Source: a virus
DNA: 26,631 bases
Strand: one strand, 5' to 3'
IMG/VR virus record: IMGVR_UViG_3300042309_001892
Span: 1 to 26,631 of that record
Position 1 is the stretch's first letter. Each line of letters begins with the position of its first letter. The translations under genes and the position numbers were made by a program. The notes beneath the pieces were generated by a model. That model did no database searches. It was not told where the DNA came from and worked only from the letters and a program-made list of their open reading frames with translations. Shown here one piece after another: positions 7,245 to 14,421 of the stretch.

Positions 7245-9500
7245 TCAAGACGCAAGCGGATTTCCGACAGGTATCGCCTGCTCCGTTATCGTAGGATTGT
7301 CGTTGTCGCCGAAGGTCGGATGGCCGTTCGGGTTGTTGGTCGCTTCGGGAGATGCCGGGGCGTCGTCCCAGCTTTCTCCGTCCTTGACCAATACAATCTT
7401 TCTGTTGCCATTTGAATCAACCAACTCATAATATCCATCCCTTTGAATGGACACTCTTTGGCCTTCCACCATGACAATCGCCGTGTCCAACGAACCCTCG
7501 CCGACCAGCTTCACAGGCGTGGGAGAAAGATCATAAACTCCATTGTTGGCCGCAGAATAACTCTGAACACCCGACATGCCACCGGTTACCTCCAAGAACT
7601 TGACAACAATCGCCTCTGCATCTTCGTAAGAAATATAATCGCTTGTTTGTCTTGCAACAACAAGATAAGCGATTGATTTTCTGCCTGTCAATCCTCTGAT
7701 GCAATTATCGTCATGATCATCGCCATCTTCATTGATCACTTGAGTCAACCCGTCCGACCCCCCAGGAACTATTATCATGTGGTTTACAGATGGAGAATTA
7801 CCCTCTCCTCCACTGCCTTCTCTGCTGACTTTGACAAACACCGTGTATGTTGCACCTTCGTTAACAACAAGCATTGTTGATTCATTTTCGGTGTCGCTAC
7901 CCGAACCTAGATCACCGCCGATTGAAAATTCTTCGATGTCAATATCATTGGCGACCATTACATACATTCCGGGATAATAATTAGTGAAGTAGCTACTATT
8001 GACACCAAAATAACCAGCGCCCGACACTACCTGACCGTCCATAGCAGGTTCGTAAACGGGCGATCCCTCATCTTCCAAATCGCTTTCATCAACAGCAGCA
8101 GAATGAGTATTTGGGACGCTTAAAAGTTCCTCGACATTATCGCCAGATATGTCTTCGAAAAGTTGAGTCAAATTTGTGTTGATGAAGTTTGCATCATCAT
8201 ACATGTCATTATAACCATCGTTTATGCCAAAACTAACGTATCTGAACAATCTTTCCGAGTCTAGTGATCCTGTTGAACTTAACTTGGCAAAACCATAAAG
8301 TGCTTTTCCACCGTAATTGCCCAAGCCTCCAACACAAATAATTTTATTGTTGTCTAAAAGTATATCCTGAACTCTTTGTCCTTCGTATGGGCCATCGTCA
8401 CCAAAACCATACCCGGTAACAAAGGTAGAGTCTTTGGTTCCGTCCGAATTTAGTCTGATAATGTGTCCTTGTCTGTTGCCGTCATATTGATCGAACCAGC
8501 CGCCAACGACTATTTTACCATCCGACTGAATTGCCAAGCATTGAACCACGCCGTCTGTATAATTTAATCCGTCTCCTTCTGTCCCGAAACTAGAGTCCAA
8601 GGTTCCATCGTCATTCAATCTGACAATCCCACGACTACAAGGCGAACCATTGTACTCATTAAACCATCCTCCAACAACCACTTTGTTATTGGAGTCTACT
8701 TCAATACTAGAAACTCTGTTGTTAAACCCTGTGCCGACATCAAAGGTCTCGTCCGTAGTACCGTCGCTGTTTAGTCTGATTATCTTGTTGCCAAAATTCC
8801 CACCGACATAAATCTTGCCAGACGACAAAACATTAATTGCGAAAACATGATCAAGTTGGCCTAAAACAACAGTCTCAGAAAAAGATGTGTTCAAAGACCC
8901 GTCAGAGTTCAACTTAACCAATCTGCTTACAGGTGTGTCGCTGTAAGCATCAAATTGCCCGCCCACCAGGAAACTTCCATCGGAAAGAAGTTTCAACACA
9001 AAGGCATGATTATTAAACCCAATACTTGAAATGCCCAATAGCACGGAATTAAAAGTAGAGTCCAACGATCCATCTGAATTTAGTCTTGCAATTTTACCTA
9101 CCGATGTTCCATCGATGGTTGTAAAATGCCCAACAATAACCAACTTACCATCAGACTGTTCCACCGCGTCTCTAACGAAACCACCGCTGCCGTCTGAAAA
9201 GATAGGAGCGGTAAAAGTCTCGTCTAAAGTAAAATCACTGTTGTATCTGCGAACATTTCTGGCGACAAGTTCGGAATCTTCGGAATCGTTACTTGCGCCG
9301 TCAATACCCACCCACAGATATTTGCCGCCACTTAATGCGATGAATCTACTTCCAAGCGGAGAATTGCCGGGAACATATGCTTCGTATTCATTTTTCGCAA
9401 CGTCAAAATCGTCCACGAAAACTCTCTTGTCCGGAATAAGATCGGTCACTTCTTCGTAACCTGCGTTGAGATTGGACAAAATGTCATTTATATCGGCCAT
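7245..9500 (-). CDS. Seven-bladed delta-60-repeat beta-propeller virion protein
   Basis: The protein is 751 residues from ATG 9500. That start is chosen because AAGGAGGTACGA precedes it; the longer frame to 9530 lacks support. Residues about 85-420 contain seven repeats with the delta-60 (DUF5122) signature, for example 'ARLNSDGSLDSTF', 'VKLNSDGSLNTSF', 'IRLNSDGTTDETF' and 'VRLNDDGTLDSSF', each followed by a 'GKIVVGGWF'-type strand. Seven copies fit a closed beta-propeller. Residues 430-660 are a Gly/Ser-rich beta region. Residues about 675-725 carry the 'EGSLDT...DGESWDD' module shared with the proteins starting at 2503 and 16073. Such propellers are common in surface-binding proteins, so a receptor-binding or whisker-type fibre is inferred. 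A late-promoter-like box lies about 32 bases upstream and a terminator follows. Confidence 0.75.
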   Translation of the reverse strand: MADINDILSNLNAGYEEVTDLIPDKRVFVDDFDVAKNEYEAYVPGNSPLGSRFIALSGGKYLWVGIDGASNDSEDSELVARNVRRYNSDFTLDETFTAPIFSDGSGGFVRDAVEQSDGKLVIVGHFTTIDGTSVGKIARLNSDGSLDSTFNSVLLGISSIGFNNHAFVLKLLSDGSFLVGGQFDAYSDTPVSRLVKLNSDGSLNTSFSETVVLGQLDHVFAINVLSSGKIYVGGNFGNKIIRLNSDGTTDETFDVGTGFNNRVSSIEVDSNNKVVVGGWFNEYNGSPCSRGIVRLNDDGTLDSSFGTEGDGLNYTDGVVQCLAIQSDGKIVVGGWFDQYDGNRQGHIIRLNSDGTKDSTFVTGYGFGDDGPYEGQRVQDILLDNNKIICVGGLGNYGGKALYGFAKLSSTGSLDSERLFRYVSFGINDGYNDMYDDANFINTNLTQLFEDISGDNVEELLSVPNTHSAAVDESDLEDEGSPVYEPAMDGQVVSGAGYFGVNSSYFTNYYPGMYVMVANDIDIEEFSIGGDLGSGSDTENESTMLVVNEGATYTVFVKVSREGSGGEGNSPSVNHMIIVPGGSDGLTQVINEDGDDHDDNCIRGLTGRKSIAYLVVARQTSDYISYEDAEAIVVKFLEVTGGMSGVQSYSAANNGVYDLSPTPVKLVGEGSLDTAIVMVEGQRVSIQRDGYYELVDSNGNRKIVLVKDGESWDDAPASPEATNNPNGHPTFGDNDNPTITEQAIPVGNPLAS

Positions 9501-9531
9501 TCGTACCTCCTTGTAATAAGCCTTGTACAAT

Positions 9532-9539
9532 TATTTATG
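9532..9539 (-). promoter_or_regulatory. T4-type late promoter candidate (CATAAATA)
   Basis: On the minus strand the octamer CATAAATA differs by one base from the T4 late promoter box TATAAATA. It lies 31 bases before the ATG of the propeller gene, leaving room for a short leader containing the strong AAGGAGGT ribosome site. The assignment is by motif and position only. Confidence 0.45.
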
Positions 9540-9588
9540 ACTCGACAGCGTTATTTCTTGAGTCACGTAACAATCAATTCTTCCATAA

Positions 9589-10044
9589 TCACCTAGGAAG
9601 CATACGAAGCGTCTTTTCGTAATCTTGGTCATTTTGCCACTCTTCACGCCACGCATTAAATAGGGCGTCATATGTATGTTGAACCCTTATTGAATGTATC
9701 GCGGCAATATCTACAGGGTTGAATTTCTTATCATTGACTTGAAAATCAACGATGCGCCCCGATCCCCCTTCGTAGTCTTCGTCGTTCTCGTATCTATCCG
9801 CATCCACCATTCCTTGTACTCTTTGGGTTCTACCAGGAGCGACATAAATATCCATATCAACAAACTTTCCATAAAGAACCTGGAATTCTTCTTGATCCCA
9901 AGGAAGCCCGGCCTTATCCAAGGCTTGTTCTATCACCTTGAAGGCCGCCTTTTCTTGATCATCGTACGATGAGCTAACTAAAGGCCCTTTAGCTAGATCC
10001 CCAGAACCCTCCAGAATAATCAACATCTCGTAAAAACTCTTCAT
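9589..10044 (-). CDS. Putative internal protein with capsid-targeting sequence (MKSFYEML)
   Basis: The protein is 151 residues from ATG 10044. An upstream in-frame ATG at 10077 would add 11 residues. The internal start is preferred because AAGGAG lies at ideal distance and because it places MKSFYEMLIILEGSG, the targeting leader, at the N-terminus; the predicted cut is ILE/G. The rest is an acidic alpha/beta protein ('AAFKVIEQALDKAGLPWDQEEF...', 'VDADRYENDEDYEGGSGRI'), with no recognised family. Curiously, the upstream ATG at 10077 sits just after the shared leader motif (CTAGATAGGCATG) used as the start context of sister genes, so the gene may once have started there or could have two starts. 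Confidence 0.7.
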   Translation of the reverse strand: MKSFYEMLIILEGSGDLAKGPLVSSSYDDQEKAAFKVIEQALDKAGLPWDQEEFQVLYGKFVDMDIYVAPGRTQRVQGMVDADRYENDEDYEGGSGRIVDFQVNDKKFNPVDIAAIHSIRVQHTYDALFNAWREEWQNDQDYEKTLRMLPR

Positions 10045-10077
10045 ATCATCTCCTTGGTGCTCAAATAATTTCTTCAT

Positions 10078-10098
10078 GCCTATCTAGCCATTTTCAAG
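10078..10098 (-). promoter_or_regulatory. Shared leader motif, degenerate copy
   Basis: The minus strand reads AATGGCTAGATAGGC immediately before the ATG at 10077. This matches the conserved leader core found before several capsid-targeted genes, but here a separate ribosome site and start lie 33 bases further on. There is no TAAATA box upstream. Confidence 0.5.
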
Positions 10099-10124
10099 GC
10101 GTTTTTCTTGAAGTCAAAACGCGA

Positions 10125-10514
10125 TTAACTCTCCGCCTTCAACTTTGCCAAATTATAGGCGATCCCTACAAGATTGTCCCAATTCTTCTCAATGTACTCG
10201 GGAGGACCACCAATCTGCGCAACAACGTCGGCCGCCTTTTCCGTCGGAACCATTTCGATCGCATCCCAAGGACAAACTTTTAATTCATAAGGATTGGTCT
10301 TCTTGCCGGGGATATGAACACAAACCTCGCAACCAACACACCTGTCCAAATCGATCTGGCACCAACTCTGTAGATTATGGAACTTGTCATGTTGCTGAAT
10401 CTTGATAATACAATCAACAGGACAAACCTCCAAACAAGCCTCGCACCCAGTGCAATTATCTGCATTTATAATGGCTAACTCTTTTGGAAGTTTTTTTCTA
10501 GGAAGTTGTTTCAT
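10125..10514 (-). CDS. Two-cluster [4Fe-4S] ferredoxin
   Basis: This 129-residue protein is a bacterial-type ferredoxin. Cluster 1 is C21-x2-C24-x2-C27-x3-C31-P (NCTGCEACLEVCP). The second site is C59-x2-C62-x2-C65 with a longer loop to C81-P (KVCPWDAIEMVP). Extra cysteines C35 and C52 are present. The spacing and the C-terminal helix ('EKNWDNLVGIAYNLAKLK') are those of cellular dicluster ferredoxins, so this is a one- or two-electron carrier of the cytoplasm. It lacks the capsid-targeting leader of its neighbours, so it is probably made in the cell during infection. GGAAAG precedes the ATG. It sits in a minus-strand run between two small putative internal-protein genes. It is an auxiliary metabolic gene by definition; its redox partner is unknown. 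Confidence 0.9.
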   Translation of the reverse strand: MKQLPRKKLPKELAIINADNCTGCEACLEVCPVDCIIKIQQHDKFHNLQSWCQIDLDRCVGCEVCVHIPGKKTNPYELKVCPWDAIEMVPTEKAADVVAQIGGPPEYIEKNWDNLVGIAYNLAKLKAES

Positions 10515-10536
10515 TTGATTCTTTCCGACGCGAAAG

Positions 10537-10842
10537 TTAGTCCTCGATTTCGTCGAACTCCTTCATAGCGGCCGCGAACTCCTCCAGCCTGGAAGTGGCC
10601 TTTTCCAGAGCATGGTAGTACTTGTCCGCTTGCTCGCTGCCCAACTTCTTCGCACCCGGACCATGCCATACGTAGGCCGTTGCCCACTGGGCTGCTCTGA
10701 GTCCCTCGGTGGATATCCGGCGGAGCTCGTCCAGCTTTTTCCTCCATGTGTAGTCGCTCATGGGCCCGCCCATGTCGTTCTGGAACGCATAGGACTCCGT
10801 GAGGCCCGCCAGATAAAGTTCGTAATTGTTCGCTTTCTTCAT
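10537..10842 (-). CDS. Small putative internal protein, variant targeting leader
   Basis: The protein is 101 residues from ATG 10842, chosen because GGGAGGAGAC precedes it. The N-terminus MKKANNYELYLAGLTESYA is not the standard MKTFYEWL form. It keeps the aromatic-Glu-Leu core and a possible LTE/S cut, so packaging is only possible. The remainder is predicted helical ('YTWRKKLDELRRISTEGLRAAQ', 'YYHALEKATSRLEEFAAAM') with no recognised family. The shared leader motif (GGCCTAGATAGG) and a GATAAATA box lie just upstream, as for the standard members. It is 22 bases upstream of the ferredoxin gene and probably cotranscribed with it. Confidence 0.6.
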   Translation of the reverse strand: MKKANNYELYLAGLTESYAFQNDMGGPMSDYTWRKKLDELRRISTEGLRAAQWATAYVWHGPGAKKLGSEQADKYYHALEKATSRLEEFAAAMKEFDEIED

Positions 10843-10858
10843 GTCTCCTCCCACTTGA

Positions 10859-10890
10859 TCCTATCTAGGCCTTTTCAAAGCATATTTATC
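10859..10890 (-). promoter_or_regulatory. Shared leader with GATAAATA late-promoter-like box
   Basis: The minus strand reads GATAAATATGC, then a short spacer, then AAAAGGCCTAGATAGG. The box is one or two bases from the T4 late promoter. Unlike most copies it is followed by an independent Shine-Dalgarno before the ATG at 10842. Confidence 0.5.
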
Positions 10891-10955
10891 GTTGGCCGAA
10901 TCCCATAGGAAATCATTTAAAGCCAAGGGGCGACACTATAAAGGAAGCCACGAAC

Positions 10956-11195
10956 TCAAAATCCAGTTATGAATTTCTCCGCTTCCTCGGCGTCATTCAT
11001 AGCCATCATAGCCATAGCGCCGATCATCGGGTTTTTGTGCCTGCTGTCTCCGATCTTTTCTAGATCCGAAACCATAGAAAGCACAGCGTTCCGGATCTCT
11101 CCCTTCTTGAGGTACTCCATAGCCCTGTTCTTGGCCCACTCCAGATCCTTGTCCGCAGATTCAAAGATTCTCATCATTTCGTAAAAAGTCTTCAT
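10956..11195 (-). CDS. Small internal protein with capsid-targeting sequence
   Basis: The protein is 79 residues, starting MKTFYEMMRIFESADK, a textbook match to the targeting leader with predicted cut IFE/S. After cleavage about 67 residues would remain: two or three amphipathic helices ('EWAKNRAMEYLKKGEIRNAVLSM') and a short Met/Ala-rich segment ('NPMIGAMAMMAMND'). This is comparable in size to the small T4 internal proteins. No enzymatic motif was seen. The start directly follows the shared leader motif CATAGATAGGGC. Confidence 0.75.
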   Translation of the reverse strand: MKTFYEMMRIFESADKDLEWAKNRAMEYLKKGEIRNAVLSMVSDLEKIGDSRHKNPMIGAMAMMAMNDAEEAEKFITGF

Positions 11196-11229
11196 GCCCT
11201 ATCTATGCCTTCTTATTGGCATATTTTTT
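11196..11229 (-). promoter_or_regulatory. Shared leader of a capsid-targeted gene
   Basis: The minus strand reads AAAAAATATGCCAATAAG, then AAGGCATAGATAGGGC, then ATG. The A/T box corresponds in position to the TAAATA box of the other copies but is degenerate. Most of it also encodes the end (KKYANKKA, then stop) of the small frame at 11203-11313. Confidence 0.45.
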
Positions 11230-11313
11230 GGCCCAAGGAAACCATTCAGGCGATCCATTCGACGCCGACAAATACCAGCCTTCACCCCTAAATACAGACT
11301 CGTCGGCCACCAT
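11203..11313 (-). CDS. Possible 36-residue small protein (or gene remnant) ending KKYANKKA
   Basis: A minus-strand frame from ATG 11313 to TAG at 11203 encodes 36 residues rich in Trp and Ser (includes 'GWYLSASNGSPEWFPWAKK'). It ends in YANKKA just 7 bases before the start of the internal-protein gene at 11195. The same tail type (KYAxKK, then A or PR, then stop) is readable before other members of the cassette and is the true C-terminus (EKYEKKA) of the endonuclease at 18706-19818. No ribosome site is visible. It could be a real micro-protein, the tail of a decayed gene, or chance overlap with the leader. Confidence 0.3.
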   Translation of the reverse strand: MVADESVFRGEGWYLSASNGSPEWFPWAKKYANKKA

Positions 11314-11404
11314 ACGGAAGAATTTTTAACAAAACCAATCCAAATGTATCTTACGCAAATAATAGATATATGTGAAGGCATCCTAATATCAAGGAGGAAC
11401 AAAC

Positions 11405-12013
11405 ATGCCAGCCACAACAACGGAAGGTACAGGATCTGGTTCGGTAGATAATATCAGAAGGAAGATAGAGAACTCCGTCGTCAGGGAAGAGAACCTATTC
11501 CCGCCGGAGATACTCATGCCGGTCGGCGTGGTGCTCCCCTACGTCTCAAGCAACGCCCCGAACGGGTGGCTGAGTTGCTTGGGTCAAGAGCTTTATAGAG
11601 GAGATTATCCCGACTTGTTCGCGGTGATCGGAACCACCTACGGTGCGGGAGACGGAAGCACGACATTCAGACTGCCCAATTTGGCGGGTAGAGTGGTCGT
11701 TGGACAAGGAAGCGGAGCAGGCCTCACCTCCAGGAGCATGGGAGCCACGGGCGGAGCCGAGACCCACACCTTGACCACCGGCGAAATGCCGAGCCACTCC
11801 CACACATCCAACGCAGTAGGAGGAACCGTGGGTCTGATAACTGCGGACGGAAATAACACTGCGGTCGGCGTAGATGGATCGGCAGTAGAACCCAACTTGT
11901 ACGCAGCCCCCGCAGCATTAAGCATTAATAGTGCTGGTAGCGGTTCCGCGCACAACAACATGCAGCCGTTCGCCGTACTGAACTACATCATCAGATACGG
12001 ACAAAAAACCTAA
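11405..12013 (+). CDS. Tail-collar-domain fibre protein
   Basis: This 202-residue protein has a phage tail collar domain (PF07484 type). 'EILMPVGVVLPYVSSNAPNG' opens it at about residue 35, 'YPDLFAVIGTTYGAGDGSTTF' and 'LPNLAGRVVVGQG' follow, and 'PFAVLNYIIRYG' closes it at the C-terminus. These domains form the distal part of short tail fibres and related microcystin-dependent-like proteins. Residues 1-30 (TTTEGTGSGSVDNIRRKIEN) are shared with the next gene and probably attach the protein to the virion. The start has an ideal AAGGAGGAACAAAC. It is on the plus strand, the first of two genes each closed by its own terminator. Confidence 0.9.
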   Translation: MPATTTEGTGSGSVDNIRRKIENSVVREENLFPPEILMPVGVVLPYVSSNAPNGWLSCLGQELYRGDYPDLFAVIGTTYGAGDGSTTFRLPNLAGRVVVGQGSGAGLTSRSMGATGGAETHTLTTGEMPSHSHTSNAVGGTVGLITADGNNTAVGVDGSAVEPNLYAAPAALSINSAGSGSAHNNMQPFAVLNYIIRYGQKT

Positions 12014-12026
12014 GGTGAATTTGAGA

Positions 12027-12059
12027 AAAGCCCCCGGGGAAACTCGGGGGCTTTTTTTA
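12027..12059 (+). terminator. Rho-independent terminator
   Basis: The hairpin AAAAGCCCCCG, 8-base loop, CGGGGGC is followed by CTTTTTTTA. It begins 14 bases after the tail-collar gene. Nearly the same stem-loop recurs after the next gene. Confidence 0.95.
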
Positions 12060-12115
12060 TTTTTGGATCTAATTTTTAGCCAATTTAAGTCCGTTCTATT
12101 TTAAAAGGAGCTTAT

Positions 12116-12970
12116 ATGACACAGACGACAGAAGGCACAGGACCAGGATCAGTTGATAGGGTAAAATCTAGAATACTCAATGGTGATGTAAAAAATTCAA
12201 ATCTTGAATTAGTAACAATTATAGATGGCGGCAGCGGAGACCTTGAAAACGTAGAACTAATCAAAGCCCCCAACGGAACCTCGGAAAGCATGGACGGACT
12301 CGACCTCGTGATAAGAGGCGGAGAGGGCTATGCGACAGCAGGAGAAGAGGACGACGCCGACGGCGGCGACGTAACCATATCAGGTGGTATGCAACATGGA
12401 AATGGAGATAGTGGGGATGTGAGGATTAACGGTGGAGATAGTAGCACGGAGTTCGAAAACTCCGACGCAGGTGATGTTACCCTCCGCGGCGGCGACGGCC
12501 TCGGACCGGCGGACAGCGACGGCGGAGACGTGACGATCAGGGGCGGAGATTGTCAGGCCGAAGGAACCACAGGGGAGGCTGGCGACGTTACTCTAAGAGG
12601 TGGAAACTCCGATGGGTCATCTGGCGGAAACGTGCAGATTTTTGGTGGTGACTCGGGGTCTTCAGAAGAAGAAGAAGATGATGACAACGACGGCGGAAGC
12701 GTAACGATCAGAGGAGGCTCCGCGACCAGCAACACCGCTCGTGGAGGAAGTGTGACTATAGAAGCGGGGAGCGGTAACTACGGCCATGGCGTTGTTTATA
12801 TACAGAACCTCTTCAGGATTCCCGGTTTTAATGCCTTGGCCGATCTAGAAGCCATAATCCCTGAAGGCGCAGAAGAAAATGGAATGATGTGCTATGTGAA
12901 TAACTTGAATGCTTTTGTCGTAAGAGCGAACGGTGCTTGGGTCACTTTAAATACAAGCCCTATAACCTAA
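12116..12970 (+). CDS. Repetitive fibre protein with GGDVTIRGG repeats
   Basis: This 284-residue protein has three parts. Residues 1-30 (TTEGTGPGSVDRVKSRILNG) match the N-terminus of the preceding tail-collar protein. Residues about 65-225 hold some nine copies of a short repeat of the form GGDVT[IL]RGG[DN] separated by variable acidic Ser/Gly/Asp loops, which predicts a beta-helix or stacked fibre shaft. Residues 230-284 ('NLFRIPGFNALADLEAIIPEG...', then 'GAWVTLN') are a small tip domain seen at the ends of fibre proteins. AAAAGGAGCTTAT gives a good start. The protein is very acidic, so metal-stabilised loops are possible. A second tail fibre or whisker attached at the same site as the collar protein is inferred. 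Confidence 0.75.
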   Translation: MTQTTEGTGPGSVDRVKSRILNGDVKNSNLELVTIIDGGSGDLENVELIKAPNGTSESMDGLDLVIRGGEGYATAGEEDDADGGDVTISGGMQHGNGDSGDVRINGGDSSTEFENSDAGDVTLRGGDGLGPADSDGGDVTIRGGDCQAEGTTGEAGDVTLRGGNSDGSSGGNVQIFGGDSGSSEEEEDDDNDGGSVTIRGGSATSNTARGGSVTIEAGSGNYGHGVVYIQNLFRIPGFNALADLEAIIPEGAEENGMMCYVNNLNAFVVRANGAWVTLNTSPIT

Positions 12971-12994
12971 TTTAACAAGGCGTTTTTACAATGG

Positions 12995-13030
12995 AACGGC
13001 CCCCGGGGAAACTCGGGGGCCGTTTTTTTT
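12995..13030 (+). terminator. Rho-independent terminator
   Basis: The hairpin AACGGCCCCCG, loop, CGGGGGCCGTT is followed by eight T. It sits between the plus-strand fibre gene and the convergent internal-protein gene. The stem core is almost identical to the terminator at 12027, so one was probably copied with the fibre cassette. Confidence 0.95.
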
Positions 13031-13061
13031 GGCCTTGACATTTAGTCTGCCCACATGATCA

Positions 13062-13691
13062 TCATTTGATTCTTTCCACGACGGCAGGTTGTCTCACTTC
13101 GCCGTAGCGTATTTTGAATCCCTTCACAACCACACTCACATTAGATCCAGATACAAGTCTATTCCCATTGATTTCAATAACTTCGCTAGGATTCGTCACC
13201 ATGAACTCATCTTCTTCTGGAAAAGCTTCCCATTTGCACTCATCTTCAAGAATCTTCAACAGACTATCTTTGATGTGAGCGTCCATCCGTCCCTCAAGAG
13301 ATAAACTTCTATAGATCTGATAAAGATGTCGCCCGCGTCTGTTCTTGTCGTTTTCCTGCCTGCTCTGATTCCAATACTCCCACAGCTCATTAAGTTCCCC
13401 TTTACCCTTCCAATACTTGTTAGCAATATTTTCTATGTACTCCACGGGATTTGAAGTAGTCTTCGGCGGAGCCATCTGGGGCTGTCTGATTTGAGGAGCG
13501 GGTTCGTTATGACTTGCTGGCGCTTGTTTGGCATTGGGCCCATCAAACAACCTTTGGAAGTCGTCAACGCTCATGCCCTTCTTTGGAGGAGGGGTCGTAG
13601 CCGCCTTTGGTGTTGGCTGCTTATTCTTCCCAAACAAGTTAGAAAAGAAACCGGCCTCCCTCAATTCTAGCCATTCATTAAATGTTTTCAT
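13062..13691 (-). CDS. Putative internal protein, proline-rich linker type (paralog 1)
   Basis: The protein is 209 residues from ATG 13691, which gives MKTFNEWLELREAGFFSNL, the targeting leader with cut LRE/A. A longer frame to 13724 is rejected because it lies over the upstream gene's end and loses the leader. After the leader comes a conserved 'GFFSNLFGKNKQPTP' segment, then a Pro/Gln/Lys linker (about 25-90), then a helical region and a C-terminal domain ending 'VVVKGFKIRYGEVRQPAVV'. The same plan (FFSNLF, linker, 'AFPxEE', 'VKGFK') is found in the next gene upstream, so they are diverged tandem paralogs 4 bases apart. The function is unknown. Confidence 0.75.
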   Translation of the reverse strand: MKTFNEWLELREAGFFSNLFGKNKQPTPKAATTPPPKKGMSVDDFQRLFDGPNAKQAPASHNEPAPQIRQPQMAPPKTTSNPVEYIENIANKYWKGKGELNELWEYWNQSRQENDKNRRGRHLYQIYRSLSLEGRMDAHIKDSLLKILEDECKWEAFPEEDEFMVTNPSEVIEINGNRLVSGSNVSVVVKGFKIRYGEVRQPAVVERIK

Positions 13692-13695
13692 TGAT

Positions 13696-14421
13696 TCATC
13701 CTCTATTGTCTCTTTTAAGGGCATCTATGCTGACTACGGCTTTCATCGTCCTTCCGCCATACTTGAAGCCTTTTACTATAACCTTCGCAGGCTCTTCAAG
13801 ACTACTTATCCCCGCGTCGTTGATGTGGTATTCGCTTGAATCCCAGTCGGGCTTCTGATACGGAACGACAACTTCTTCGTCCGGAAACGCAACTGCCCCC
13901 AATTCATCCTTGAACATTTTCTCTATGATAGAAATTGCCTTGTCGATTTCCGAACCGGACAGTCCGTAGTTATCGCCCCCGTAGTTCTTAGCCCGAGATA
14001 ACCACGAATAAGCCTCAAATGCCCTAGAACTATTAGATGCATTTTTCAAAGAATGATCAGACTCCGGCCTCATTCTTTGAATTGGGAGTATTTTATCTCC
14101 CACCAACCCATACAGTTGGTCGAATAGCGTTGTGCCCCCGGATTTAGGAAAATTACTAGCCGTTGATGGCTTGTTTTGTTGATTAGGTTGTGATGTTTTT
14201 GGTAGGGTAGGCTGCGATGGACTAGTCTTATTTTCTGAAGGCTTATATCCAGGAACTAATATCCTCATCGCATCATCGTGTGCGTCAGACTGTCTTTTAC
14301 GCTCTTTTTCTTCTGGCGTTTCTTTATTTACATTTTGTGGAGGAGTTTGTTTCTTGGCTCTAAATAAATTGGAGAAGAAATTAGCCTCGTTCACTTCTAG
14401 CCATTCATAAAATGTTTTCAT
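13696..14421 (-). CDS. Putative internal protein, proline-rich linker type (paralog 2)
   Basis: The protein is 241 residues. The leader MKTFYEWLEVNEANFFSNL has predicted cut VNE/A. As in its tandem paralog, 'NFFSNLFRAKKQTPP' follows, then a long Pro/Ser/Thr/Gln/Lys low-complexity linker (to about residue 95). A helical domain follows, and an end domain with 'AFPDEEVVV' and 'VIVKGFKYGGRTMKAVVSI'. The linker is longer and more Ser/Thr-rich than in paralog 1. The architecture suggests an anchor segment and a compact effector domain joined by a flexible tether. The start directly follows the shared leader motif. No enzyme signature is visible. Confidence 0.75.
   Translation of the reverse strand: MKTFYEWLEVNEANFFSNLFRAKKQTPPQNVNKETPEEKERKRQSDAHDDAMRILVPGYKPSENKTSPSQPTLPKTSQPNQQNKPSTASNFPKSGGTTLFDQLYGLVGDKILPIQRMRPESDHSLKNASNSSRAFEAYSWLSRAKNYGGDNYGLSGSEIDKAISIIEKMFKDELGAVAFPDEEVVVPYQKPDWDSSEYHINDAGISSLEEPAKVIVKGFKYGGRTMKAVVSIDALKRDNRG

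Noticed and set aside
10125-10514. Assigning the host phylum from the ferredoxin
   Set aside because: The long second-cluster loop recalls ferredoxins of some environmental bacteria, but without a homology search the lineage cannot be stated.
12360-12770. GGAGA/GGCGG-rich repeats that might be a minisatellite or origin
   Set aside because: The repeats keep the reading frame and encode GGDVTIRGG units with synonymous variation, so they are coding.
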